Shown here piece after piece: positions 41,728 to 51,674 of a DNA stretch of 64,000 nucleotides. The first letter of the stretch is position 1; each line of letters opens with the position of its first letter. Both the position numbers and the translations under genes were made by a program. The stretch lies in contig JAJFFJ010000017.1 of NCBI GenBank assembly GCA_021776685.1, positions 1 to 64,000 on the forward strand. Direction: 5' to 3'. The notes under the pieces were generated by a model that had not been told where the DNA came from, made no database searches, and was given only the letters and a program-made list of their open reading frames with translations. This DNA comes from Alphaproteobacteria bacterium (lineage in GTDB: Bacteria; Pseudomonadota; Alphaproteobacteria; Bin65).

Positions 41728-43493
41728 GACGGGCAGCAGCATCCCGCGCGGCACTCGCCGTGATGATGCTTACGTTGGTGGTGCTTAGAGAGACCGCCCC
41801 GCCGGTTCTCGCCCAAGCGAAAGCGGATGGGGCGCCAGAACCCGCGACGGGCCGGACAGCAAAGAAGCCGGTCTATGCAAGCCGCTTTATGGTGGTGGCG
41901 GCCAACCCTCATGCGGTGCGCGCTGGCCTTGAAATTCTGCGTGGGGGCGGTAGCGCCGCCGATGCGGTGATTGCCGTCCAACTGGTTCTCAACCTGGTAG
42001 AGCCCCAGTCCTCAGGCATTGGTGGTGGCGCTTTTGCGCTCTACTGGCACGCAAGATCCCGCAAGCTTGTGACCTATGACGGCCGTGAAACGGCACCCCA
42101 GGCTGCCACAGATGACCTCTTCCGTGACGGCACGGGAAAGCTGCTGCCCTACCGTACGGCGGTCCGCACCGGTCGGGCGGTGGGTGTGCCGGGCACGGTT
42201 GCCTTGCTGTGGCGTCTGCACAAGACACATGGCCGGCTGCCCTGGGTGCGGCTGTTCCAGCCGGCCATCCGACTGGCGGAGCAGGGCTTCAAGGTGTCGC
42301 CGCGCCTGCACGGCCTGCTGCGGGACGCCTTTTTTCTGCGCCGCCGGGCTGCCACGCGCGCCTATTTTTTTACCGCTGCCGGCCAACCGCTTCCGGTAGG
42401 CTTTTTGCGCAACAATCCAGCCTTTGCGGCGACCCTCCGTCTGATCGCGAAACAGGGGCCCAACGGCTTCTATCGCGGCGGCGTGGCGCGGGACATCGCG
42501 GCTGCCGTACGGGCGGCGCAGCCCTGGCCGGGTGTTTTGACCGAGGCAGACATCGCCCGGTATGCCGTGGTTGCGCGGCGTCCGGTCTGCGCGCCCTATC
42601 GCCGATGGCGGGTTTGCGGCATGGGGCCGCCATCGTCGGGTGGTCTGGCCGTCGCGCAGATATTGGGCCAACTGGCCCGGTTCGACCTGGGCAAGCTGCG
42701 CCGCCAAGCTGCGTCGTACCATTTTCTGATTGAGGCGAGCCGCCGAGCATTTGCGGACCGCAACCGGTATGTGGCCGATCCCAAATTCGCGCCGGTGCCG
42801 GTGCGGCGCATGCTCGACCCCGCTTACTTGCGCCGCCGTGCCCGCAGCATCGACCCGGCGCGCGCTGGCGGACGGGCGACACCAGGTCGCTTCCCGGTGA
42901 AAAAAGGCGCATTGCCGGGCAGGGGGCGCAGCCTGGAGATCCCCGCCACGTCCCACATCTCCATCGTCGATGGCGACGGCAACGGCATTTCCATGACCAC
43001 CACCATTGAGGCGGGCTTCGGCAGCGGCATCATGGTGCGCGGTTTCCTGCTCAACAATGAGCTGACCGATTTCTCTTTCCGCGCCGCCCGCGCAGGCGGC
43101 CCTGTCGCCAATCGCGTCGAGGGTGGGAAGCGGCCTCGCAGCTCGATGGCGCCCACTATGGTGTTTGATCAAAAGGGCCGGCTGGTGATGGTCACCGGCT
43201 CGCCCGGCGGCAGCCGGATCATCGGTTATGTGGCCGGCTCGATCATCGCGGTTCTGGACTGGAAGCTGAATGCCCAGGCCGCAACTGACCTGCCCCGTGT
43301 GTTGAGCCGCAACGGCCCGGCGGAAGTGGAAAAAGGCGCGCCGACTGCATTGATCGAGGCGCTACGCGCCCTCGGCCACAAGGTGCGGCTTGCGCGCATG
43401 ACCAGCGGGTTGCACATCATTCGCCGGTTGCCGGATGGCCGCCTGGAAGGTGGCGCCGACCCGCGGCGCGAAGGTATCGCGCTCGGCGACTGA
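41724..43493 (+). CDS. ggt: gamma-glutamyltransferase
   Basis: 589 residues with a signal peptide (AALAVMMLTLVVLRE). VVAANPHAVRAGLEILRGGGSAADAV, PQSSGIGGGAFALYW with the substrate Arg in DGRETAP, and the self-cleavage site ATSHISIVD whose Thr becomes the new N-terminal nucleophile, are present, followed by GSPGGSRII. It cleaves glutathione and gamma-glutamyl amides in the periplasm. GTG start at 41724 has GGAGGAGA upstream and overlaps the exporter stop, so both are co-expressed. Confidence 0.92.
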   Translation: MRRAAASRAALAVMMLTLVVLRETAPPVLAQAKADGAPEPATGRTAKKPVYASRFMVVAANPHAVRAGLEILRGGGSAADAVIAVQLVLNLVEPQSSGIGGGAFALYWHARSRKLVTYDGRETAPQAATDDLFRDGTGKLLPYRTAVRTGRAVGVPGTVALLWRLHKTHGRLPWVRLFQPAIRLAEQGFKVSPRLHGLLRDAFFLRRRAATRAYFFTAAGQPLPVGFLRNNPAFAATLRLIAKQGPNGFYRGGVARDIAAAVRAAQPWPGVLTEADIARYAVVARRPVCAPYRRWRVCGMGPPSSGGLAVAQILGQLARFDLGKLRRQAASYHFLIEASRRAFADRNRYVADPKFAPVPVRRMLDPAYLRRRARSIDPARAGGRATPGRFPVKKGALPGRGRSLEIPATSHISIVDGDGNGISMTTTIEAGFGSGIMVRGFLLNNELTDFSFRAARAGGPVANRVEGGKRPRSSMAPTMVFDQKGRLVMVTGSPGGSRIIGYVAGSIIAVLDWKLNAQAATDLPRVLSRNGPAEVEKGAPTALIEALRALGHKVRLARMTSGLHIIRRLPDGRLEGGADPRREGIALGD

Positions 43494-43591
43494 CATCGGA
43501 CCAAACCCCGCGGGTGAGCGGGGTCACTGCGGCCAGCCGGCATGTGGCGGCATACTGGGCGAACACAGAAACCACCCTGCAGGAGCCACCC

Positions 43592-44119
43592 ATGCCTGCC
43601 CCGTCAACTCTGCCCCTGCCGATCCGCACCCCTTCTCCCGAGGAAGCGGCCGTCTTTGTCGACCTGCATCACCAGTGTGATCGGGAAACCGATTTCCTGC
43701 TCTACAGCGGTGATGACCGGCCCATCAATGCCGAAATGATGGTCGGCGTGCTCACCCGCGCCGCGGAAATCTCGGACCCGTTGATCCTCTGTGCCTGGGA
43801 CGGCGACACGCCGGTTGCCTATATTTCCGGGATGCGCGGGCGGTCACCCAAGACGTGCCATTCCATCGTCCTTGGCGTCGCCGTTCGGCGTGATTGGTGG
43901 GGTCGTGGTCTGGGCCGCGACCTGATCCAGGCTTTTGAGACGAAGGCTCTGACGCTGGGCATCCGCCGGATCGAACTCAGCGTGATCGTCGAGAATGTCC
44001 GCGCCCACAACCTGTATCAGACGCTTGGATACCAAAAGGAAGGTTTGCGCCGGGGCTCCATTTTGCTGGCAGACCGGCTGGTGGACGAAGTTGCAATGGT
44101 GAAGCTGCTGGCCGCATGA
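43592..44119 (+). CDS. GNAT family N-acetyltransferase
   Basis: 175 residues. The acetyl-CoA loop VRRDWWGRGLGRDLI (R/QxxGxG/A type) and RIELSVIVENVRAHNLYQTLGYQKEGLRR are typical of RimI-like GNATs. Substrate unknown, perhaps an amine or peptide N-terminus. ATG at 43592 follows CAGGAG. Confidence 0.88.
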   Translation: MPAPSTLPLPIRTPSPEEAAVFVDLHHQCDRETDFLLYSGDDRPINAEMMVGVLTRAAEISDPLILCAWDGDTPVAYISGMRGRSPKTCHSIVLGVAVRRDWWGRGLGRDLIQAFETKALTLGIRRIELSVIVENVRAHNLYQTLGYQKEGLRRGSILLADRLVDEVAMVKLLAA

Positions 44120-44144
44120 TCGCCGCTGCTGCCAACCATCAAGG

Positions 44145-44678
44145 CTAGTGCACGCTCGCGGACGCGATGCCTTCCTTGGGGTCGTCGGTCAGTGCGCCCA
44201 TCTCGAAGGTCATATCCCAGCCGGTGACGCCCACCGCCTGGCTGAGCAGCTTGGCGAAGGAATAGAGAATCTGCTGATTTGCAGGGATACCCAGTTCCTG
44301 TTTCTGATGGGTGACGAACAGCATGCGTGGACCGCCGCCGCTTGAGTTGGGCACAAACTTGAATCCGGTGATCAGCGCTGGCTCTTCGCCCAAAGGGAAA
44401 CCCGCTGCGCTCTTCTCGAAATCCTTGGCGAAGCTTTCGGTCTTCGTCTTGGCATCCTGCTCGAAGGCCATCATCGCCTTCTTCACTTCCGGGTTCGCCT
44501 GCTTCTTGATCTCGGGCTGGTCGGCCAGAATCTTGATCAATGCATCCCACAACTCACGGGTAAAGCGCCGGGTCAGGTAGAGCCGGGCCTCCTGCTTGTC
44601 GGTGGTGTTGATCTTGAGCACCAGCCGGTCCTGGGACGGGCTGTACTCCATATTCATCTGATGCAGCTGACCAGTCAT
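44145..44678 (-). CDS. conserved hypothetical protein
   Basis: 177 residues with no family I recognise. It begins with a beta-strand pattern (MEYSPSQDRLVLKINTTDKQEARLYLTRRF), has a Lys-rich helical centre (residues about 55-95) and a C-terminal alpha/beta part. No signal peptide or membrane helix. Composition matches its neighbours, arguing that it is a real gene; it stands between the GNAT gene and gltB. ATG at 44651 (MEYSP) is an alternative start. Confidence 0.6.
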   Translation of the reverse strand: MTGQLHQMNMEYSPSQDRLVLKINTTDKQEARLYLTRRFTRELWDALIKILADQPEIKKQANPEVKKAMMAFEQDAKTKTESFAKDFEKSAAGFPLGEEPALITGFKFVPNSSGGGPRMLFVTHQKQELGIPANQQILYSFAKLLSQAVGVTGWDMTFEMGALTDDPKEGIASASVH

Positions 44679-44775
44679 GGATTCATTATAGGCTATCAGC
44701 GCGCCCGGTGCAGTGCACCATCGCCACTATGCTTAATCAATCTGGGCTTAATCTGGTTGGCCCGGCGCGCCGACC

Positions 44776-47700
44776 TTACGCCAGCGCAGGCTCCAGCTCA
44801 TCGCGCTTGATCGGTGCGTCCAGGGCGCCGATGGCGATCAAATCCTTCGGCACGACCTGCCAGAATTTCGGCAGGCTCAGATCCCAGTCGCGCAAGATGC
44901 CTTCCGCCCAGCGGGAGTGGGTTTCGCGGACATGCTCGAAGATCGTTTCACGCAGCTGGACTTCCCAATGGTCCACTTCGACTCGCTGCCAGGTCACCGT
45001 TTCGCTGTTGATCAGCATCTCCAGTTTGTCATCCGGGTCGTAGACGTAGGCCATGCCGCCGGTCATGCCGGCCGCGAAGTTTTCGCCCACCTCACCCAGG
45101 ATCACGGCACGCCCACCGGTCATATATTCGCAACCGTTGGAGCCACAGCCCTCGACTACGGCGACCGCGCCGGAGTTGCGCACGCAGAAACGTTCGCCGG
45201 CATGACCGGCCGCAAACAGCACGCCAGCTGTCGCGCCGTACAGCACAGTGTTGCCGATGATGGTGTTCTCGTTGGAGACAATCGGCGAGCTGACCGGCGG
45301 CCTGATGACGATGGACCCGCCAGAGAGGCCCTTGCCCACGTAGTCGTTGGCGTCGCCCAAGACCTCGATCTTGATCCCCTGCACCGCAAACGCGCCGAGC
45401 GACTGACCGGCGGACCCGCGCAGGCGTAGCGTGATGTGTCCCGGCGGCAGATGGTTCATGCCGTATTTGCGGGTGATCACGGACGACAGGCGCGTGCCGA
45501 TCGCTCTGTGGGTGTTGCGGATGTTGTAGGCGAGCTGACTTTTCTCACCGGCGTTCAGGGCGCGCTTCGCGTCTTCAAGGATCTGGGCGTCCAGCGTGTC
45601 CGGCACTTCATTGCGACCCTCGAGCGTACAATAGGGTGGCAGGTCGCCGGTTTCGCCGCGCACCAACATCGGGTTGAGGTCCAGGTCGTCCAGATGCGAC
45701 GCGCCGCGGCTGACCTGGCTCAGCAGGTCGGTCCGTCCAATCACTTCCCTGATCGACCGCATGCCCAGCTTGGAAAGGATCTCGCGCACTTCTTCTGCGA
45801 TGAAGGTGAAGAGGTTGATGACCTTTTCAGGCGTGCCGGTGAACTTGTCGCGCAGGCTTTGGTCCTGGGTACAAACGCCCACGGGGCAGGTGTTCATGTG
45901 GCATTGCCGCACCAGGATGCAGCCCATGCCGACCAGAGCTGCAGTGCCGATGCCAAACTCTTCCGCACCGAGCATGGCGGCGATGACCACGTCGCGGCCG
46001 GTCTTGATGCCACCATCGGTGCGCAAGCGCACGTTGTTGCGCAGGCGGTTGAGGGTCAGCACCTGATGGGTTTCCGCCAGGCCCATCTCCCACGGCAGGC
46101 CGGCATACTTGATCGACGACTGGGGTGAAGCGCCGGTGCCGCCGGAGTGACCGGAAATCAGGATCACGTCGGCCTTGGCCTTGGCGACGCCTGCCGCCAC
46201 GGTGCCGACGCCGTTCTGCGCCACCAACTTGACGCACACGGTGGCGTCCGGATTGATCTGCTTCAGGTCATAGATCAGCTGCGCCAGGTCCTCGATCGAA
46301 TAGATGTCGTGGTGGGGCGGCGGGCTGATAAGTGTCACACCGGGTGTGGAATGGCGCAGCTTGGCGATCAGCGCAGAGACCTTGAACCCAGGCAATTGAC
46401 CGCCCTCTCCGGGCTTTGCGCCCTGAGCGATCTTGATTTCGATTTCCTCGCACTGATTGAGATATTCCGCGGTCACGCCGAAGCGGCCTGAGGCCACCTG
46501 CTTGATCGCAGAGCTGGCATTGTCGCCATTCGGCCGCGGTTGATAGCGGGCCCGGTCCTCGCCGCCTTCGCCTGAATCCGACTTGGCGCCGATGCGGTTC
46601 ATGGCAATCGACAGGGTTTCGTGGGCTTCGGGGCTGAGGGCACCGAGCGAAATCCCCGGCGAGACCAGGCGTTTGCGAATCTCGGTAATCGATTCGATTT
46701 CTTCCAGCGGCGCCGGATCATCCGGATAGTCGAAGTCCAGCAGGTCGCGCAGGTGGATCGGCGGCATGTTGCGCACCGCCTCGGCATACTTGCTGTAGGT
46801 GTTGTAGCTGTCCTGCTCCACCGCATGCTGCAGCATGTGGATCTGGGTGCCTTCGAAGGCGTGGAGTTCGCCTGACTTGCGGAACCGGTAGAAGCCGCCC
46901 ACGGGAATTGCCGTGGCGTCCGAACGGAAAGCGTGTTCGTGCTGTTGCAGGATCTTGTGTTCGATGCCCGGCATGCCGATGCCGGAAATGCGCGAGGGCA
47001 TGCCCGGGAAATACTCGGCGACCAAAGCCCGGGACAGGCCCAGCGCCTCGAAGTTGTAGCCGCCCCGATAGGAGCTGATGACGGCGATGCCCATCTTGGA
47101 CATGATCTTCAGCAGGCCGCTGTTGATGGCGTCCTTGTAGTTGGCCAGGCATTCCTCCACCGACATTTTGTCGAAGAGGCCGCGGCGGTGGCGATCATGG
47201 ATCGTCTCTTCCGCCAGATAGGCGTTTACCGTGGTTGCGCCGACGCCGACCAGAACGGCGAAATAATGGGTGTCCATGCATTCGCCGGTACGCACATGGA
47301 GGGATGAGAAAGTGCGCAGGTTCTGCTTGACCAGATGGGTATGAATCGCGCCGGCGGCCAGAATCATCGGGATCGGCGCATGGTCCTCTCCCACGGTCTG
47401 GTCGGTCAGCAAGACATGAATGCGTCCGCCGCGAATACCGTCTTCCGCCTGCCGGCAGATTTCGTCCAGCGCCTCGCGCAGCGCGTTTTCGCCAGCGTCC
47501 GGGTTGAAGGTGCAATCGATGTCGATGGCGTCTTCGCCCATATAGTCCCTGAGCGCGTTGAACTCCGCGTTCAGCAGAACCGGCGTTTCCAGTTGCATCA
47601 CATCGCACTGGCTTTCTTCCTCGGCGAGAATGTTGCCGAGGTTGCCCAGGCGCGTCTTCAACGACATGACCCGGCGTTCGCGCAGGCTGTCGATTGGCGG

Positions 47701-49305
47701 GTTGGTGACCTGACTGAAATTCTGCCGGAAGAAATGATGCAGGCCTCGATATTTGTCTGACAGCACTGCCGCCGGCGTGTCGTCGCCCATGGAGCCTGTG
47801 GCTTCCTTGCCGGTTTCCGCCATGGGATGCAGGATCAGCTCCAGCTCTTCCATCGACCATCCGGCCATGACCTGCCGCCGCCTGAGGTCCGACTGCTCGA
47901 ATTCAGGGTCCGCAATGGCGTGGCCTGAGATGCGGCTTTCCAGATTTTGGGTGCGCTTGACCCATTGGCTCCAATCCTGGCGGCCAGCCAGCATGTCCTT
48001 GAGCTCGCGGTCGTGCCACAGGCGGCCTTCCTTCAGGTCGACGGCGATCATCTGACCGGGGCCGACCCGGCCTTTCTCGATGAACTTCTGCTCATTCATC
48101 GGAATCATGCCGGTCTCGGACCCGACGATCAGCAGTCCCGTGGTGGTGACGCAGTAGCGGAGCGGGCGAAGACCGTTGCGGTCCATGCCTGCCAGCGCCC
48201 AGCGGCCGCCAAAGCCGCAGATGGCCGCGGGCCCGTCCCAGGGTTCCATCACCGCATTGGCATAGGCGTAGAGGTCGCAATGTTCCTGCGGCACGCTCTG
48301 TTTGTAGGTCCAGCTGTCCGGGATCATCATGGTCTTGACCATGGGCAGATCGCGGTCTGTGCGGACCATCAGCTCGTAGACTGCATCGAGTGCGGCGGAG
48401 TCCGAACTACCCGTCTGGATGATCGGTTTCAGATCCTCCATATGCTCGCCGAACATCGGGTGCGCCATGCGCGCTTCGTGGCTCTTCATCCACTGCACGT
48501 TGCCGCGCAGGGTGTTGATTTCGCCATTATGGGCGATCACCCGGAAGGGCTGGGCCAGGTGCCAGGTGGGGAAGGTGTTGGTGGAATAGCGCTGATGATA
48601 GATCGCAAAATCGGAAACGAACCGGTCGTCCAGCAGATCCGGATAGAAGTCGGTCAACTGCTCCGCCAGGAACATACCCTTGTAGATGATCGACCGGCAG
48701 CTCAGCGAGCAGATGTAGAAGTCCTTGATCTGCGCCTGGATGACTGCCTTCTCGATGCGCCGGCGGATGATGTAGAGATCCAGCTCGAAGCGCGCCTCGT
48801 CGAAGCCCTCCGTGTTGGCGATCATGATCTGCTCGATCTCCGGGCGAGTGGTGTTCGCCTTCTCGCCAATCACCGAGACGTCCACCGGTACCTGCCGCCA
48901 GCCATAGATGACGTAGCCGAACTTTAGAATTTCAGATTCGACGATTGTCCGGCAGATCTCCTGTGCGCCATAGTCCGTGCGCGGCAGAAAAACCATGCCC
49001 ACGCCCAGGTGGCCATCCAGAACCTCGTGGCCTGTGCGCGTCACATGCTCCTTGAAAAAATCCTGCGGAATCCGGACGTGGATGCCCGCGCCATCACCGG
49101 TTTTGCCGTCCGCGTCGACCGCACCCCGGTGCCACAGCACTTTCAACGCACGGACGCCGCCTTCCACCACGTCCCGGCGCAACTGGCCGTCAATGGAGAC
49201 GACCATGCCGACGCCGCAGTTGTCGTGCTCGGTGGCCGGGTCATAGAGGCCGTATGTGGCCAAGCGGTCGCGTTCGCTAATCCATCTGGTCGGGCTTTCC
49301 GTCAT
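44776..49305 (-). CDS. gltB: glutamate synthase (NADPH) large subunit
   Basis: 1509 residues, the usual GltB length. The N-terminal class II glutaminase begins at DNCGVGMVV, where the short propeptide is removed to expose Cys as nucleophile. The central and FMN domains follow with GAGIKTGRDV-type text (GGIKTGRDVVIAAMLGAEEFG), the 3Fe-4S Cys set CILVRQCHMNTCPVG, and the C-terminal Gly-rich beta helix. It makes two glutamates from glutamine and 2-oxoglutarate. It overlaps the GFA-type gene by 4 bp (ATGA). Confidence 0.98.
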   Translation of the reverse strand: MTESPTRWISERDRLATYGLYDPATEHDNCGVGMVVSIDGQLRRDVVEGGVRALKVLWHRGAVDADGKTGDGAGIHVRIPQDFFKEHVTRTGHEVLDGHLGVGMVFLPRTDYGAQEICRTIVESEILKFGYVIYGWRQVPVDVSVIGEKANTTRPEIEQIMIANTEGFDEARFELDLYIIRRRIEKAVIQAQIKDFYICSLSCRSIIYKGMFLAEQLTDFYPDLLDDRFVSDFAIYHQRYSTNTFPTWHLAQPFRVIAHNGEINTLRGNVQWMKSHEARMAHPMFGEHMEDLKPIIQTGSSDSAALDAVYELMVRTDRDLPMVKTMMIPDSWTYKQSVPQEHCDLYAYANAVMEPWDGPAAICGFGGRWALAGMDRNGLRPLRYCVTTTGLLIVGSETGMIPMNEQKFIEKGRVGPGQMIAVDLKEGRLWHDRELKDMLAGRQDWSQWVKRTQNLESRISGHAIADPEFEQSDLRRRQVMAGWSMEELELILHPMAETGKEATGSMGDDTPAAVLSDKYRGLHHFFRQNFSQVTNPPIDSLRERRVMSLKTRLGNLGNILAEEESQCDVMQLETPVLLNAEFNALRDYMGEDAIDIDCTFNPDAGENALREALDEICRQAEDGIRGGRIHVLLTDQTVGEDHAPIPMILAAGAIHTHLVKQNLRTFSSLHVRTGECMDTHYFAVLVGVGATTVNAYLAEETIHDRHRRGLFDKMSVEECLANYKDAINSGLLKIMSKMGIAVISSYRGGYNFEALGLSRALVAEYFPGMPSRISGIGMPGIEHKILQQHEHAFRSDATAIPVGGFYRFRKSGELHAFEGTQIHMLQHAVEQDSYNTYSKYAEAVRNMPPIHLRDLLDFDYPDDPAPLEEIESITEIRKRLVSPGISLGALSPEAHETLSIAMNRIGAKSDSGEGGEDRARYQPRPNGDNASSAIKQVASGRFGVTAEYLNQCEEIEIKIAQGAKPGEGGQLPGFKVSALIAKLRHSTPGVTLISPPPHHDIYSIEDLAQLIYDLKQINPDATVCVKLVAQNGVGTVAAGVAKAKADVILISGHSGGTGASPQSSIKYAGLPWEMGLAETHQVLTLNRLRNNVRLRTDGGIKTGRDVVIAAMLGAEEFGIGTAALVGMGCILVRQCHMNTCPVGVCTQDQSLRDKFTGTPEKVINLFTFIAEEVREILSKLGMRSIREVIGRTDLLSQVSRGASHLDDLDLNPMLVRGETGDLPPYCTLEGRNEVPDTLDAQILEDAKRALNAGEKSQLAYNIRNTHRAIGTRLSSVITRKYGMNHLPPGHITLRLRGSAGQSLGAFAVQGIKIEVLGDANDYVGKGLSGGSIVIRPPVSSPIVSNENTIIGNTVLYGATAGVLFAAGHAGERFCVRNSGAVAVVEGCGSNGCEYMTGGRAVILGEVGENFAAGMTGGMAYVYDPDDKLEMLINSETVTWQRVEVDHWEVQLRETIFEHVRETHSRWAEGILRDWDLSLPKFWQVVPKDLIAIGALDAPIKRDELEPALA

Positions 49306-49727
49306 GCAGTTTGCTCCTCGGTCCCGGTAAATTCGGCGATGGCTTCCGCGCCGGTCATGCGCGGGCGGTCGCCTTCGAAGTCATAAAATCCGGGCTTCTC
49401 GTCGATAAAGATTTCACGCGTCAGTCTGTTGAACACGGTGGGGTCGTCAAAGCCGCCTGCTGCGATGACGACGTCATCAGCCAGTTCCGTCAGTCGATAA
49501 AACAGGGACGCGCCGCACCGGCTGCAGAATCCACGCTCCGCCCAGTCCGAACTGCGGAACCAGGTGAGCGTCTCGCCTTCGACAGCCGCAGTCGGGTGGA
49601 CAGCCATCATCGGCCCACCTGTCCAGCGTCGGCAGGTTTCGCAGTGGCAGATCGAAATCTCGTCCGTCACCGTCGCTTCGAAGCGCACGCCGCCGCAAAG
49701 GCAGCCGCCTTGTGCCGTTGTCGTCAT
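49302..49727 (-). CDS. GFA / CENP-V zinc-binding protein between gltD and gltB
   Basis: 141 residues. GGCLCGGVRFEA, CHCETCRRWTGGP and GFCSRCGASLFY are the Cys zinc motifs of glutathione-dependent formaldehyde-activating-like proteins. Most family members are of unknown function. It overlaps gltD by 4 bp upstream and gltB by 4 bp downstream (both ATGA), so it is translated as part of the glutamate synthase operon. Longer frame to 49841 is inside gltD. Confidence 0.88.
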   Translation of the reverse strand: MTTTAQGGCLCGGVRFEATVTDEISICHCETCRRWTGGPMMAVHPTAAVEGETLTWFRSSDWAERGFCSRCGASLFYRLTELADDVVIAAGGFDDPTVFNRLTREIFIDEKPGFYDFEGDRPRMTGAEAIAEFTGTEEQTA

Positions 49728-51193
49728 GCCGCCTCCTGCTTCGCTTCGGTGGCCGCGTCCGCCGGTGCATCGCCGGCGGCCTTGGCGCGCAGGTAGGTGT
49801 CGATACTTGTGGCCGCGTCGCGGCCATCGCGCACGGCCCACACCACCAGGGATGCGCCACGGACAATATCGCCGGCGGCGAAGACGCCATCCATATTCGA
49901 CATCATGGTGCGGTGGTTGACGCGTACCGTGCCCCAGTTGGTCACGTCGAGGTCGGGGCAGCCAAACAGCTCTGGCAGTGGTTCCGGGTCAAAGCCGAGC
50001 GCCTTGATGACGACATCCGCGTCCAGGACAAAGCTGGAATTCTCGATCGGTTCCGGCCGGCTGCGTCCGGTGGCGTCGCGTGCGCCCAGGCGCATGCGCT
50101 GGGTCCGGACGTTCTTGACAACCTGGTCGCCGTCAAAGGCTTCAGGCTGCGAGAGCCAGACAAAGTCCACGCCTTCTTCCTCGGCATGAGAGACTTCGCG
50201 CATGGAGCCGGGCATGTTCTCCCGGTCACGCCGGTAAAGACATTTGACCGATGTCGCGCCCTGGCGGACGGCGGTGCGCACGCAGTCCATGGCGGTGTCG
50301 CCGCCGCCAATCACCACGATATTTTTGCCGTCGGCGTCCAGTTTGCCACTATCGAAGTCCGGCACCGGATCGCCGAAGCCTTTGCGGTTGGATGCGGTCA
50401 GGTAGTCCATCGCCATGACGATGTTGTCCAGCCCGACGCCGGGGGCCTGGATGTCCCGGGCATTGTAAACGCCTGTGGCGATCAGCACCGCGTCATGGCG
50501 TTCGCGCAGTTCTTCCAGGGTCGCGTCCGGGCCCACATTGAAATTCAGGTGGAAGGTAACGCCGCTGCCCACCAGGTGTTGGGCGCGTCGGCCGACGACT
50601 TCTTTTTCAAGCTTGAAGTTGGGAATGCCATAGATCAGCAGGCCGCCCACCCGGTCGTAGCGGTCATAGACATGCACCTGCCAGCCGCGTTTGCGCAGCT
50701 CTTCCGCTGCGGCCATGCCGCCGGGCCCGGCGCCGATGATGCCGACACTCTGCTCAAGTTCGCGCCGTGGCTTGACCGGTTTGATCCAGCCGCGTTCCCA
50801 GGCCGTGTCAGTGATGTATTTCTCCACCGATCCGATGGTGACCGTGCCATGGCCGGATTGTTCGATGACGCAGTTGCCTTCGCACAGCCGGTCCTGGGGG
50901 CAGATCCGGCCGCAGATTTCGGGCATGTTGTTGGTGGCCGACGACATCTCGTAGGCTTCTTCCAGCCGGCCTTCGGCGGTCAGCAGCAGCCAGTCGGGAA
51001 TGTTGTTGTACAGCGGACAATGCACCTGGCAGTAGGGCACGCCACATTGGGAGCAGCGTCCAGCTTGCTCTGCTGCGGCATCCGGCGGGTATTGGGCATA
51101 GATTTCGTCGAAATCTGAACGCCTTGCATCCGCATCCCGCTTCTCCGGCATGCGCGGGCCGACCGTGACAAATTTAAGCATCTGATCGGACAT
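49724..51193 (-). CDS. gltD: glutamate synthase (NADPH) small subunit
   Basis: 489 residues. The N-terminal 4Fe-4S ligands (CSQCGVPYCQVHCP, CGRICPQDRLCEGNC), the FAD site GIIGAGPGGMAAA and the NADPH site VIGGGDTAMDCVRT are complete. It feeds electrons from NADPH to GltB. ATG at 51193 begins MSDQMLKFVTVGPRMPEKR; an upstream extension to 51274 looks non-coding. First gene of gltD-GFA-gltB. Confidence 0.96.
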   Translation of the reverse strand: MSDQMLKFVTVGPRMPEKRDADARRSDFDEIYAQYPPDAAAEQAGRCSQCGVPYCQVHCPLYNNIPDWLLLTAEGRLEEAYEMSSATNNMPEICGRICPQDRLCEGNCVIEQSGHGTVTIGSVEKYITDTAWERGWIKPVKPRRELEQSVGIIGAGPGGMAAAEELRKRGWQVHVYDRYDRVGGLLIYGIPNFKLEKEVVGRRAQHLVGSGVTFHLNFNVGPDATLEELRERHDAVLIATGVYNARDIQAPGVGLDNIVMAMDYLTASNRKGFGDPVPDFDSGKLDADGKNIVVIGGGDTAMDCVRTAVRQGATSVKCLYRRDRENMPGSMREVSHAEEEGVDFVWLSQPEAFDGDQVVKNVRTQRMRLGARDATGRSRPEPIENSSFVLDADVVIKALGFDPEPLPELFGCPDLDVTNWGTVRVNHRTMMSNMDGVFAAGDIVRGASLVVWAVRDGRDAATSIDTYLRAKAAGDAPADAATEAKQEAA

Positions 51194-51674
51194 GCGGCCC
51201 GTACCCCGTGTTTTTTCGTTCCATATCTCGCCGGTGTGCCACACATGGTGCGGTAACCGGCGCCATTCAGCCAAATCTTGGCCGACCAGCGTCGTTTGCG
51301 CCCAACCTCCCTCAGGCGCAACGTGGGTGCTTTTCCCTGATTTTTCGCCGTCCTCACGGTCAGTATTTCGACCGATGCCAGCGACCCGCTATTTTATTGT
51401 CCCCAAAGGAACGATTTTATCGGGTCTCGTGGGGCGGCGTTGGCTCCCAACGCCCAACATAGGTCAGGCAGGCCTAAAAATCCACCAAAATCGCACATTA
51501 ATGTCAGCTATATTGACTTATCATATGATCAATTACCCATGCGGGTGTGCTGAAGTTCCTAACGTCCCTCCAATAATTTCATTATAATACCGAAATGGTA
51601 ATAATTTCTCACTCAATTGCCGTCAAAGGAGGTGATATAACCCGGCTTAGCGCGGCAAACTGGGGAGGGGGCCC
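51194..51674. promoter_or_regulatory. AT-rich divergent region between gltD and uppP
   Basis: About 480 bp with no gene. It is clearly AT-richer than the rest, most from 51470 to 51640. A perfect TATAAT is at 51583-51588 for rightward transcription, with no good -35. AAAGGAGGTGAT at 51625-51636 is complementary to 12 nt of the 16S rRNA 3' end but no fitting start codon follows; uppP has its own ribosome site (GGGGAGGGGG) 40 nt on. Confidence 0.45.

Noticed and set aside
44776-49305. Many long plus-strand ORFs opposite gltB
   Set aside because: They are antisense shadows of a high-GC coding gene with no family features.
51620-51640. End of a 16S rRNA gene on the minus strand
   Set aside because: Only the 12-nt anti-SD core matches; adjoining 16S bases are absent.
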